From Cichorium intybus (taxonomy: Eukaryota; Streptophyta; Magnoliopsida; Asterales; Asteraceae), in assembly GCA_023525715.1 (NCBI GenBank), contig CM042012.1:116977298-117041297 (forward strand): DNA of 64,000 nt, read 5' to 3'. Of this stretch, positions 51,530 through 64,000 are shown piece after piece (within the stretch, counting starts at the first letter, position 1; every line of letters starts with the position of its first letter). A model generated the notes under the pieces. That model was not told the origin of the DNA, did no database searches, and was given only the letters and a program-made list of their open reading frames with translations. The position numbers and the translations under genes were made by a program.

Positions 51530-54500
51530 GGTTTAAGTGAACTAGGTGTCTATAGAGTAGATTCCTGGACTTAAACCCTGAAACAGTAGACATGATGAAC
51601 TGTTAGGTGTATATAGTTGTTATTATACATATATAACCTAACTATTGCTGACTTCTAACGTATAAGAAGTATGAGCAGCGGATGTTACTGGGAGAAATTT
51701 AGTGCGTGTAACTTTAAGAGGCGGATCAGCCTTTTCTCAAGACTCCATCAAACGAGGGGCAACGAGACAAGTAGCGGAAAAATCCACATGACGAGCAATG
51801 TTAGCTGATGTGGTCAGATAAATGAATCGGTTGCTCACCTTAGTTGATATTCAAGGTGAAAGAACAGTAGTTGAGACTACAAGAAAAGCAGAAAATAAAA
51901 GTGGACTTTTCAGAAGAAATTGTCACAAATTGGGTTCAACCTTATAGGGAAAGGACCAAAACAGAGCCACTATGTATAGTGATCAGTGCAGGAAAGGCAC
52001 TAAGGAAAATTGTAGAGTTGAGACTCTACCGTTGACATGCTGAAATTGCAGATGATAGGAGCAGATTGCTCGAGTTTTATTGTATGGGACGGAAGTGGTT
52101 CCAGCGTGGAACTATAGATCACTTCTTTATGAAATACTCACATGCGAAATGTGGAGTAACGGGTGATGAACCCAGGAAAGACAGAAGGAACGAATGGTCG
52201 AAAAGGACCCGTGGTACCATGAGCATTCCAGTAGATTGTGGAAGAAGCTCGTGAGGAGACTGATATGGTCGCAGATATCATTGTTTTGAATATAACTCGT
52301 GTATGTTATATTTGATCCATGAAGCTATGCTTTGGATCGATGACTTGATGTCTTGTTTGCATTTTTTCATCAATGATTTTGGATGAAATATTTGAAATAG
52401 CTATAGTAGATAGCAAGTATGTTCAAGATATTGAACACCTGGAAAGTAGTCTGCCTAAGATTTACGGGACCATTTTTCCCTATGAATCTGAAGCCGATGA
52501 CTACCAGTAAATCTGAAGCAATTGTGCTTATGAATTGGTTAGCAATGCATTATGCTAACATGAATTGTAAAAATATGAACATGATGGTTCAGAAAGCAGA
52601 AATGAGCGGATGAAAATCCATAGTAAATGACCGTTGTTGAGAATACCGGTTAGCTTCTTTGCTTAAACTCGGAAAAGAGTTAGTAAAGGAATGATGTTGT
52701 AGTTGGTATACGTGGTATGGGCCAAGTTTAATAAAGTGGTGATAGTAGTGTACTACTTTAAATAGTTTTCGGATGATTCTTTTGAAAAGAACTTCCAAGA
52801 TTTCTGCCAGATTGGCAAGAAGAGCTTATGATTAAGCTGGTATTGAGAGTCGTTCCTGTTATCTAGGCTCTGTGTTGATTGGCCTCTGCAGAGATGGCAG
52901 AGTGGTAAAACAATTGGAAGAAATTGTTTTTAAATTGGGATCTCATATGACTGTATGTGTCATAATATAGAGCCCTATCTTGTTTGAAAAGAAGAAAGAT
53001 AAGTTGATGCATATGTGCATTGACTACTAAGAATATGATATTCTCGAAACCAGATTGAAAATGAGGTACAGTTGTACCAGATACTGGAGTTACTTCACTG
53101 AGTTAAGGGATATGTTAAATTCTCCAAGTATGAAAAATTTGGCTAAAAGAAGTTTCAACTCTTTGGGCATGATAATACTGCCAAAGATGATAAAATAAAT
53201 CCAGTGGGATAGATGATGTGGTAAAACTGGAACCGCCTGAGGAATCCGACTGACATTGTAGTTCCTTGGATTTGGCGGGTTATTATAGGAGAGTTATAGA
53301 AAACTGCTCCTTGATTGCTGGTTAGCTGACTAAAGTTGACCAAGAAAAAGTGTAAAATCTGAGTGGTAGAAAGACCACAGATAGGTTGTAAAGGTTTGGA
53401 ATAAACCTTGTGTGAACCTCTAACATTAGCAATGATGCTAAGTGGAGAAGATAGATTGGATCGTTGAAATGTATCCAATGTTGACTGTGGATGCATGATA
53501 TTGCGGTAGCAATTATGAACGTGGCGTTTAAGCTTTGGAAACACTACTTGTATGGTGTAAAGCTTATTGCGATAAGATCATAAAAGTTGAAATACTTAAT
53601 TGATCAAAAGAAGCTGAAGATGAGATAGTAAAGATAGATGGGTTACTTAGAGATTTCGAGTATGAAATCTTGTACCATCTCAGAAAGGCGTATGTGGTTA
53701 CAGATGCCTTGAATTAGAAAGAGTAACCTTTGTAGGTTACATCCACGTGTATGAATGTGGCAAATTGATTACCTGAGTTGATTCGGGTAGCACAGAAAGA
53801 TGTGTGCAAGTCTGGAAACGTGAAAAGTGAATAAATGATTGAAAAGTAGCGGAAGTTAGTTGGAATATCACAGTGATTTAACACCTTGGCGGTTGTAAAT
53901 GTGAATTCCAAAGTCAAACGAAATATAAAAATCATCTTGAAAAGATGTATTTTGTATCAGATATGCAGCATACCCGGGGCAATACCAAACTGTATAGGTC
54001 GATAAAACCTATGTGTTGGTGGCCGGGGCTGAAGAAAGACATGTGAAAAATGTTTGACTTGTGTGTAACTACAGTCAAATCATTAGAAGTATGTGGACTG
54101 TCGGTCCCAAAAATGAAATGGGACGAAAAATATCATAGACTTAGTAGTAAAGTCTTTGCAAGTACCGCGTGGGTATGACACCATATGGGTGATTTCAGTT
54201 TGATTGATGAAATCAGTGTAGAATTATACTGACCAAAGAAGAAATTAAGAGTGGAAAGTAGTGAAAAACTACAAAGATAAAGAAAATTGTCGACGTGAGT
54301 TATCGGCGCGAATTGTATCGAACATAGATAACAGAATTATTCTTTGAATTTGGCATTAATTCTTAGAATTATTAGTTCAAAAGTACTAGTAAGTACTGTG
54401 TGCGAATCCCAGATGGATTGATGAGGTAGGATAATGATGCAGACCTTAGGAGATATGCCTGAAATCTGCATAACAGACCCTAGCGGAAACTAGACGACCG

Positions 54501-55170
54501 TCTATCCTTGGTAGAAGTTGTAGATTAGTATAGGTATTATACTAGTGTTTTATTGACTCGTAGGAAGTATTGTATAGACTACCGTGTTGCACGCCGATTT
54601 GCTAGACGGAAGTTGAGGAGAAGCTGCTGACTAAACTTGAGATTGTATCTCAAACAGAAGAAAAGATTTGGCAAGGTCGAGAAAGCTTGGAAATAGACCA
54701 AGATCGACAAGAGTAGTATGCGGATTGACGAGTAAAACCATTGAAACCCCAAGTAAGGGAAGATAGTGGAACTCAAAGTGACCCTCCGGAAGGACTAGAA
54801 ATTGATGTGGGACAAAAAGGAAAGTTGAGTCCTTGTTTATTGGACCTTTCCGTATATCCCAAACGCAAGAATTGCGGTGTATTGATTGAAAATCCTTGAT
54901 GAACTTCAAGATGATTGTAAAGTTTTCTATGGGTCTCATAGTTTTGAGAACATAGATTGATAGATGCTAACGAATCCCTCATGTTGAAATGAGGAAGATA
55001 AGTGATTAAGGTGCCCGGGACAACCGGATGAGTGATATGCGCGTGGTGATATAACCACGAGATATGAAAACTAGTATGGTTAAGTGCTTAGGCAATACCA
55101 TAAAGGTTTCCATATGATATGAGAAACCGGAATTGTAACGAGAAAGAATTACCCTCGTTTGTTTGTATGA
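51530..55170 (+). pseudogene. fossil gypsy gag-pol
   Basis: Recognisable but stop-ridden landmarks in pol order: NWLAMHYANMNCK near 52545 (protease/RT linker, from DWLxxHxAxIxC); MHMCIDY near 53005 (RT); WKHYLYGVKLI near 53535 (RNase H); TKLYRSIKPMCWWPGLKKDM near 53985-54045 (integrase HHCC region); QVPRGYDTIWVI near 54160 (integrase core); GKLSPCLLDLSVYP near 54822 (integrase C-terminus). No frame is open across any domain. Small ORFs in this stretch on either strand are by-products. Confidence 0.75.
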
Positions 55171-55206
55171 TTTCGGGGACGAAATCTTTTGAAGGAGGGG
55201 AGAATT
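55171..55206 (+). promoter_or_regulatory. pre-PPT box and polypurine tract
   Basis: TTTCGGGGACGAAATC followed by GAAGGAGGGGAGAA just before the LTR; the same arrangement as at 6532-6565. Confidence 0.85.
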
Positions 55207-57247
55207 TGTAACGCCAAGATACTTTATTATATAATTATAATAAAAGGGTAAATTGGTCATTTTACCTTGTAAGGGTAAAATGGTCTTTTGGACAGAAAAG
55301 TATTTGGTTTGAAATAATATTTTGAGTTTTGGACTTAAAATGTTATAAAAACTGATTTTTTGGTCGTGTTACCGAAAAAGGGTATTTTGGTCATTTGACC
55401 AAGTCAACGACCAAATATGTAAAAATATTGTTGGTTGTGGCAAAAATGTAAGAAATGGAAGTTTTATTGTAATAAAACTTGATTTTGTGGACAAAGTTCA
55501 AGAAAATGAACTTTAGGACCAAAATTGTAAAATTTTGGGGTATAAATATAGAGAGTTTGACTCTCCTCTTTGACTAGCTCATTGTGCAGCTACGGGAATG
55601 GATTTTGGAGAGCAATTTCTGCAGAGATCATGAAGCTTAATACAAGAATTGGAATCCTAGCTTGGAATTGGTGATTCCTAAGCTTTGAAGGTTAGTAAAT
55701 TCACTTTCTAGCCAAGTTTTTGGATGTGTTCTTCACATGATGAACTAGAAACTGAATTTCAGTTGTGAATATGTGTTGTAATAGCCTAATGCTTCCATTG
55801 AGTCATGCTAGAAAGGACTTAACTCAAGAAAATGGAAGTAGGTTGTTATTAGTGATGAATTTGAAGTTTGGGGTTGTTAGAACTAAGAACCCTAATTCTT
55901 CATTTTGATTGAATTGGTTGTTTTAGATGGTTGAAAACCTTGTTAAAGTATAAGGTTTTAGTCCTAGAACAAACCCCAATCGATTAAGGACCTGATTAAG
56001 GACTTAATGGACCAAAACTGCTTGCTACAATGCATAAATCGCGGCTGGACAGGAGACACCTGCAGGCGATAGGCGCGGTGCGCCCAAAACCCTGGCGGGG
56101 TGCGCCCAGGCGCAGTGCGCCCATGTCTGGGCGGGGTGCGCCCCTCAGACAGAGACTTTAAAATGCTAACTTTTGCTTGGCTTGTCCGTTTTAGCTCAAA
56201 TTTGGACCATAGGCTCGTTATGGTCTGAAAAGTTTGGGAAAATTTTTAGATTGAGTTTCCGACCCCTCGGGGGCACTGTAGACCGATCCGAATGCCTCGG
56301 TGAATAGTAAAATTCATATAAAGTTAGTAAACGGAAAGTTTATTAACTAGGCATTATTTGTAATGATATTGTATTGAACTCTAGTGTATTAGAGTCAATG
56401 TAGATGATTATTAACCTATTATCATTTGGTATATAGACAAGACCGGAATCAGCCGTGAGTCAATAAAACTTATATAGACAAGACCGGAATCAGCCGTGAG
56501 TCTAGGCAACAGCGGGATTTTCCCGTGAGCCACATATTTTAGGCAACAGCGGGCTAACCCGTGAGCCATATCTAACCGGTGCGGCCTTGTTGGCTATGTC
56601 TCCGATGCGGCCTTGTTGGCTATGTCTCCGATGCGGCCTGCGGGCTATGAATTATATTTTGATATTGTTTTGGTGTAGCTTATAAAGCTGTGCTGTGACA
56701 CAGGGTGCGGCTTATATAGCCATGATATATGATGCAGTCCATTGTGATTAAGAAACATGGGACAGAAACGATAGACATGATTATAGATGCAAATAACTAA
56801 CGTGGCTTGTTGATTACAGGTCACAATGATTCAGCCTGTAGGGCTACAGAATAGGATGTGAAATCCTAGAGTATATATGGTTAGCCAGTAAGGCTAGGAG
56901 TTTGGATTTGATATCCAGACAGTTATATGATTGGGTTTTGATACGTGTTATCTGTAGAATTGATTATTCACTGAGCTTTGTAGCTCATACCGTTTGTTAC
57001 TGTCCCTGCAGGTTAGCATGATACTGATAGGGGACAAGATAGAGTCCGTGACTTTGAAGTGGGACTCGTAGATGCTGTCAGTAGCAGCCCGGCTTTAAAG
57101 GAGTTATGGTATTTTTATACTCTCCTTGATACACTTGTACCCGTATTTATTAAAATATACCCCTTGTTATGGTTGTATGTATTGAAACCTGTGTTTTAAA
57201 TGAAAAATTTTTCAGGGGTGTTTTTGTTTTAAAAGCCGGGTGTTACA
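55207..57247 (+). repeat. gypsy 3' LTR (2041 bp, with repeat-array deletions)
   Basis: Lacks most of 50270-50640 and about 80 bp near 50820-50910 of the left copy, but has 31 extra bases at 56071-56101 (an additional GGTGCGCCC unit). Breaks fall in short repeats. Confidence 0.93.
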
Positions 57248-57252
57248 CTAGT

Positions 57253-58190
57253 AGACCGGTAGACTTGAATATTGTTCCTACATGACCCGATCAATTCGAT
57301 CGGGTCTCTTAATGCCTTCTTTTTTCTTCTCATCAGAGTTATTTCACAAAGACTTGCCATGGTAAGGAAGAAGTGGGGGGGGGGGAACAAGCACACTTGG
57401 AGAGTGCAGTACAAATAGAGAGTTGTAATCACATCAATTTGCACTCAATGTTAGAGCCATCGACTGCCTTAGCTATGTTGATTTAGGCTTTTTTTTATTA
57501 AAATTCATGTTTAGCTCTTCAGTATTGGTATGATCCTTGAAGAACCAATGTAACAGTACTGGCATTAGATTATTCCTTTTGAATAAGTTGATAAAAACGG
57601 GCTATTTTAGCATTGATGAAGAAAAGACACTAAGCTATTGCCGAGTATTCTATTTCATTTTGTCCAATTGGTTCAAGTTCATGTACTTGTTGTAGACTTC
57701 ATGAACCTATTAATCATATGATGAACTGATAAGTAATATACAGATATTTGAATCATTTTTCTGGATATGAGCAATATCAAGTAATCTTGTGGGTTGTTTT
57801 CATGTTATATATAGTGATTATAACAAGGCAGATATAAGGTTTCAATCAAATTTTTATATCTGGTGAGTATTTTATTTCAAATTTTGTTTGATTTCTTGGT
57901 TATAGCTTCCGTATTTACATTGCCGTATATCATTTTGCATGTGCTTTTCCTTAAGTATCACGATCAATATTGCTTTCCTTGGTCTATTTCAAGCTTAACA
58001 AACTTATGATACATTCTTTCATAATTTGACATGTAAATTCATAATACAAAGTACATCTCTTTTTCTATCTGAAAAGAGTTATTTTGTGTAAGAAAATTTG
58101 GTCCATTAGGAAGAATAAACAAAATGTACCTTCTTCTGTTTCATGTGTTATTTTGTGTAAAAATTTACATCCACCTGTACACGAAACGGT
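57253..58190. other. intergenic stretch, nothing recognised
   Basis: AT-rich with a G9 run near 57376. No gene or element ends seen. Confidence 0.5.
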
Positions 58191-58199
58191 TATAGCAAC

Positions 58200-59690
58200 A
58201 CAAAAAAAAAACCGTGACTATATATCTTTAGTCACACGACATTTTTTCATCCGAAATGTGACCAAAGGTCGTGCCATTTTAGATACCATACGGCTGCATT
58301 AGTTTTGTGTGGCTGTATCAGCCGAAAAACCGTGACTGCAACTAAAAAGTGTGACTAATTGGTATGAATATTTGTTAACTTAATGAAGCATTTCGACTAA
58401 AAGTATGGCTAAAAATGTTTGTAGACACACAACTGGTTTTTGATGGTTGTTATTTTGAATCGAATGGCGACGTGAATCAATTTAATATGTGGCGTTTACT
58501 ATTGTTTAGTCACACTAAACTCAATTATTAAGCCTTTAGTCACATACAATTATCCAAACCGAGGCCAAAGGGTTGTTGTATCAAGTATTTTCTTCAGTTA
58601 CGGTGATCATAAACTATTTATAGACACACATGTAAATTTCGATAGTGACGATCGTTCATGATTGGACACATGAACTTTGTATGACCGTGGCCGTTGCTTT
58701 GGTTTAGACACATTATTTAACACGTTAGTCACATGAAATTAACGAATGCGTGACCAAAAGTGTTGTTATAATAAAACAATTTGTCAAATAAGTGTGGTCA
58801 TAAAGTCTTTCAAGGCACACATTTAAATAGTGGTAGTGACTATAATACACCCAATTGTCACATGAAGTTCTTTCAACGGTGGTCGTTTCTTTCTTTAGTC
58901 ATGAAACGACTGCTTGTATGAGACTTTAGTCACCGGTAATTAAGCAAACTGTGGCCAAATGTGTTCATGTAACCGATCACAATTTCGAATGACCGTGACC
59001 ATAACCTCTTTGTAGACACATAAATATTTTTGGATAGTGACTATTGGTCATCCAATGGTAAAATAAAACTATTGTTAATGTCAGGTTTGGTGATGTTTAG
59101 TTACATGAACGTTTATTAGCATGATGTTGTTTGTATTTTTAACACACAATTATCTAGAATGAGTAATCATATTTAGCCTTTAGTCGCGTATGTTAAATTA
59201 AGACATGACTACAAAGTCCTTGTATCACACGAATCATTTTCAAAGTGGCTATTGTGGTATATTTAGTCATATAAATTGATGTTAACGACAACATGTGTTA
59301 TCATTTAGACACACAAAAATTTGTGAATGTGGCTATTGATTATAATATTCAAATAGTGAATCAATTAAAGCATAGCTGAGTGTGTTATATCGACACACAA
59401 TATCGTTCAACGTAACTATCGTTTACCCAATTGTCACATGAATTTGTATTAACGGACACCGAAAATTTCATAAACCGTGACTAATGTTTGGTGTATAACC
59501 ACTTTTTTTATCATTAGCATTACGTTTTCTATCATTCAGACACATAAAAAAAATAAACATGACTATTGTTAATCTATAGACACATAAAATTTTGTATATT
59601 TTGCAATGACGAGTATGAATGGACAACCACATTTATAAATGCACATATTTAGCCACATATTTTTAATAAATGTTACAAATAAATATAAAA
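58200..59690. repeat. degenerate ~195-bp tandem repeats with GTGACTA/TAGTCAC words
   Basis: A TAGACACACA-type landmark recurs at about 58421, 58619, 58812, 59012 and 59227. GTGACCAAAAGTGTTGTTAT and variants recur at about 58560, 58752 and 58951. GTGACTA and TAGTCAC occur in both orientations throughout, like subterminal repeats of CACTA elements, but no CACTA terminus was found. Confidence 0.75.
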
Positions 59691-60419
59691 GTAAACATTA
59701 TAAAAGACAATGATTTTATTATTAAGATGCATAATGTATAAATTTACAATAATGTTTCAATTTACAATACATCAAATTTAAAATACATCAATGGGCAATG
59801 TTGTGAAACGTTTAATTTGTCTTGTTCAAGATGCTCCTTTGTGGCATTCTTATTCTTCAATATGTTCTTATTCTTCAATATGGCATCATTTTTATAAACT
59901 TGTTTGGCTCCTTACAATTTTGTATTTCTTTAATTTGAGGGGTTATGGAATCAGGTACCTATACCAAAAAATTAAAAGTTGTAGATATCAATAAAATATC
60001 AACAATTAAGTAATTTTTTAATTAATTAAGGAACAAACCTTTAAGTCTGCCAACCCACAAAAGTATCAAACGTTTCACCATACTTGATGTGGTCGAGATA
60101 TGGGGCAAATAAGGTGCGAATCTGCAAGAAAACAATGTTACACAGAGATCAAAAAATCTACTTCTAGAATTTTATACCACAAATTTCTTTAACACCATGA
60201 GTCCATGATAAGAACTTCTTTAACACCCTAATAACAAATAATCTATTTCAAAAGAACTTCTGCAACACCCTAATAACAATTAAAACTTCAATTTTCATCC
60301 AAACTGTTTTAAGCTTATATTGAAGCTTCAAAACTTACTTGTTGGTGACATTTAAGCTACAACCATGTTGATATGTTCAAAGCTTTCTATTTCAATTCCT
60401 ATTAAACAACCATGCTAAC
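59691..60419. other. intergenic stretch next to the ribokinase fragment
   Basis: No gene supported. Direct repeats of AACTTCT(T/G)(T/C)AACACCCTAATAACAA at about 60209 and 60253. Confidence 0.45.
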
Positions 60420-60660
60420 TTTCATTTAGACTTGGAATATCAACATGCTTCACTAATACCACTAGAATTAGTGCATCCATTCCTCCTCCATCAAGAATCA
60501 CCGGAACACCTGTACTTCTTGCAGCCTGTAATCATGTTTACTATGGTGTATTATTTAGATAGGATATTTGGTAGAATTTTGAGTAGATGAAAAAGTTTTA
60601 TCACCTTTGCAACTTGAATGTTGATCGAACATGGATTTCCGTCTGATGCAAAACAATCTC
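60420..60660 (-). pseudogene. ribokinase (PfkB family) gene fragment, two partial exons
   Basis: On the minus strand an exon ending S-I-N-I-Q-V-A-K (to 60605, donor GTGATA) is followed by a 78-nt intron and an exon from 60525 (acceptor TTACAG) reading AARSTGVPVILDGGGMDA and VDIPSLNE. This matches the plant ribokinase order NIQVAK / AAK..GVPVILDAGGMD..., DILSPNE. Upstream of SINIQVAK a one-base shift separates L-H-Q-T-E-I from the frame. Only about 60 codons remain, so it is a fragment. Its ends are not defined, and capture by a nearby element is possible. Confidence 0.72.
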
Positions 60661-61370
60661 GACATTACATTTGGACATATTCTATCCATCAGATTGAAGC
60701 TTAACCACAACATGCCTAGTCTATATAGGATAACCGAGAATAATGGAAGAAGGGAATGAACTTGAAGGGGGGGTCAATTTTGATTAAATCCGCCCAGTTT
60801 CTTTTCAAAATCGGGTGTTTTCGAGAACGAACAATCGTCAAGCACTGAAGTAGTAGGGATTTGAGATGCAGTAGATGCCATCGCTCCGACAAGGAACTGA
60901 GAAAACGACGGGCAATCGATGACAGTTTATGATCAAGAAGCCATTCGAAATGAGGGTCATTGGTCCAGGGCTGAACATTGGTCAAGGTCCACCGAAGAAT
61001 TGGGTTCCAAAAGTTGTTTGTAGACTGTAGTGGAAGCGTGAGCACCGGCGGAACTCGAAGTGGTGGTTGTGGTAATGCTGCTATTGTAAGCCTCCGTTTT
61101 CCTATCTACGATTCAGTTTTCACTTTCTCCCTCTAAAAGCATACGGTTCCAACCCTAGATTGTGGTTATGAAAAGTTGTAAATCGATGAGGTAGCAACGA
61201 ATTGAAAGCGGTGTTTTCCAATTTTAAAAAAGTTGAATTTGATTCAAATTTTCGATGTGCCGCAAAATCTTCAATTTCGAAAATTTTAAATTCTTTAGAA
61301 TTTAATCAGAGGTTTATAAATTGTAATTTATAACCATGTGTTTATTGAATTAAATTTGATAACTTTTTAG

Positions 61371-61375
<5 letters not shown>
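60661..61375. other. noncoding, slightly GC-richer stretch
   Basis: A 109-codon minus-strand ORF (60716-61045) has no recognised domain. It lies upstream of the ribokinase fragment in the same orientation and might be diverged 5' sequence, but I found no ribokinase motif in it. Confidence 0.35.

Positions 61376-61428
<53 letters not shown>
61376..61428. repeat. (TA)n microsatellite
   Basis: About 52 bp of TA. Confidence 0.96.
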
Positions 61429-62721
<1,293 letters not shown>

Positions 62722-62726
62722 TAAAT

Positions 62727-63104
62727 AGTATCAAATTTAATCTAAATAAACTATTTCTATATATAAACATAATTATATTAATTTGTATGTGTTTATGTGT
62801 ATATATTGTATGTTCATGTGAATTATAATTTGTAAATGCAAGTAAACTTATTTGTAGGTATGTGTACGTGTATAGGTGTATGTATGTGAGTATATGCATA
62901 TGTATATATGTAAAAAGTATCAAATTTAATCTAAATAAACTATTTCTATATATAAACATAATTATATTAATTTGTATGTGTTTATGTGTATATATTGTAT
63001 GTTCATGTGAATTATAATTTGTAAATGCAAGTAAACTTATTTGTAGGTATGTGTACGTGTATAGGTGTATGTATGTGAGTATATGCATATGTATGTATTT
63101 GAAT
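62727..63104. repeat. 189-bp perfect tandem duplication
   Basis: The unit beginning AGTATCAAATTTAATC at 62727 repeats at 62916 with no mismatch that I can see apart from its 3' edge. It is rich in TATGTGTA words. Confidence 0.92.
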
Positions 63105-63139
63105 TTTACGTATGTATGCATATGTATGTATGTCTGTTA

Positions 63140-63618
63140 AAAATATATGCATATGCAAGATGAGCCATGAGCCCTAAGTCCTAAAGCCCTAGGCATTAAG
63201 CCTCAAGCCTTAAACTATAAGCCATAAGCGATAAGTCCTTAACCCTAAGACATATGCCTTAAGCCATGAGTCATGAGTGATAAGTCATAAGCCTTAACCC
63301 GTAAGCCACAAGAATAAGCCTTGACCCATAACCCTAACCTCTATGACCACAAGCCTTAAGCCATAAGACATATTTCATAAGTCATAAGTCATAATCCTTA
63401 ATCCTTATACCTAAAGCCATAAGCCCCAAGCATAAGCTAAAAGCCCTAATCCATAAGCCCCAAGCCTTACGCTTTAAGACCTAACCCATAAGCCTTAAGC
63501 CCAAACAATTAACAAATAAGCATCGCTATCTAAGAAATAAGCCCTAAGACATGCATCAGAAGTCATAAGTCATAAGCCCTGATCGCTAATCCCTTACCCT
63601 TAACCATAAGCATATGCC
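63140..63618. repeat. degenerate heptamer field (CC(N)TAAG / CATAAGC)
   Basis: About 480 bp of ATAAGCC, CCTTAAG, CCCTAAG and CATAAGT in irregular tandem order with a period near 7. The unit resembles the plant telomere heptamer CCCTAAA with a G for A. Confidence 0.8.
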
Positions 63619-63622
63619 CTAA

Positions 63623-64000
63623 TGTAACACCCGGTTTTTAATAAAACATCTTCATTTAAATAAATATCAATTTATTCAATAATTAACATTTTGAAGATAT
63701 TTAGAAATCATTTTAAACATCAATTCACCGCATGAATCCCCAATTAAGCAGCATCAGTGTGTACCCGTCATGCCTGTCCGTCATTTCCACCTGTACAACC
63801 TGAAATGGTAATTTAAAATGGAAAGGATAAGCACACGGCTTAGTGAGTTCCAACAACTACACAGCATATCAGCTACACATACTTTACCCCTAACAGGAAA
63901 AATACAACCACACGTCACATAATCTGCTCTACTCAGTATATTGGATTATAACCTCCTATACGTATCTGCTCGGTAAATCTAATTCCCCTGCTCAGCACTT
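63623..64000 (-). repeat. partial gypsy LTR, minus strand, runs off the window
   Basis: Starts TGTAACACCCGG, the complement of the CCGGGTGTTACA LTR end seen at 51500-51511. On the minus strand it contains GGAACTCACTAAGC..GTGCTTA, also present in the 739-8346 LTR near 2219-2245. The rest of the element lies to the right. Confidence 0.8.

Larger units (their letters stand above)
49065..57247 (+). mobile_element. Ty3/gypsy element with near-identical LTRs and fossil pol
   Basis: LTRs at 49065-51511 and 55207-57247 (TGTAACGCC...GTGTTACA), TSD CTAGT at 49060-49064 and 57248-57252. PBS at 51515-51526; TTTCGGGGACGAAATC box and purine tract at 55171-55205. Only about seven substitutions were noticed between the LTRs outside indels, yet the pol remnant is riddled with stops. 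It was therefore copied recently by proteins from another element. Confidence 0.92.

Noticed and set aside
54579..55260. Small minus-strand ORFs in the second gypsy interior
   Set aside because: They fall on the antisense of recognisable integrase fossils and have no domain.

Overview
This window is plant nuclear DNA. It holds spliced genes with GT-AG introns, TATA boxes, TG...CA long terminal repeats primed by initiator-tRNA-Met sites, Helitrons, Mutator-like and hAT-like elements and long (TA)n arrays. Base composition and the element families fit a eudicot; an Asteraceae-type genome is plausible but not shown. About 95% of what can be classified is transposable element, arranged as nests. 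Only one clearly intact host gene is visible: a two-exon secreted Cys/Pro-rich Root_cap-domain protein at 33495-35022.

Layout. 1-14533: a Ty1/copia element of Sirevirus type (RT and RNase H, a 1125-codon third ORF behind its own TATA-like site, a 3' LTR). Its RNase H region is split by a gypsy element (739-8346, TSD TTAGC) that carries, in antisense, a whole captured RWP-RK (RKD-type) transcription-factor gene with promoter, two introns and three nonsense codons. 14534-28108: a chain of non-autonomous DNA elements (Helitron 14665-15503, fold-back MITE 15794-16117, TIR elements 16223-25620, 25752-27498 and 27622-27992), each separated from the next by a (TA)n array. The 16223-25620 element is itself invaded by a very young copia-type element (16705-24338, TSD AAAAC) that codes only for gag and whose remaining noncoding RNA is packed with stem-loops, several with compensatory changes. 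29520-32375: a small minus-strand copia element with gag and protease only (TSD AGCCT). 33368-35022: the host gene. 35543-40529: a MULE with about 200-bp TIRs, a GRF zinc-finger ORF and a broken transposase. 41760-46509: a probable Helitron on the minus strand. 46602-46994: a second Helitron, same family as the one at 14665. 47122-48074: an hAT-like element. 49065-57247: a second gypsy element (TSD CTAGT) with nearly identical LTRs but a fossil pol. 58200-59690: degenerate tandem repeats of about 195 bp. 60420-60660: a ribokinase gene fragment. 61429-63615: another (TA)n-flanked TIR element, a 189-bp duplication and a heptamer-like repeat field. 63623-64000: the edge of a third gypsy LTR on the minus strand.

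The strongest leads are (i) the structured noncoding RNA of the gag-only copia element at 16705-24338, (ii) the antisense capture of a complete RKD gene by a recently active gypsy element, and (iii) the repeated insertion of unrelated element types into (TA)n arrays. All coordinates and motif calls are by eye from the sequence. Divergence counts are approximate and no database search was run.
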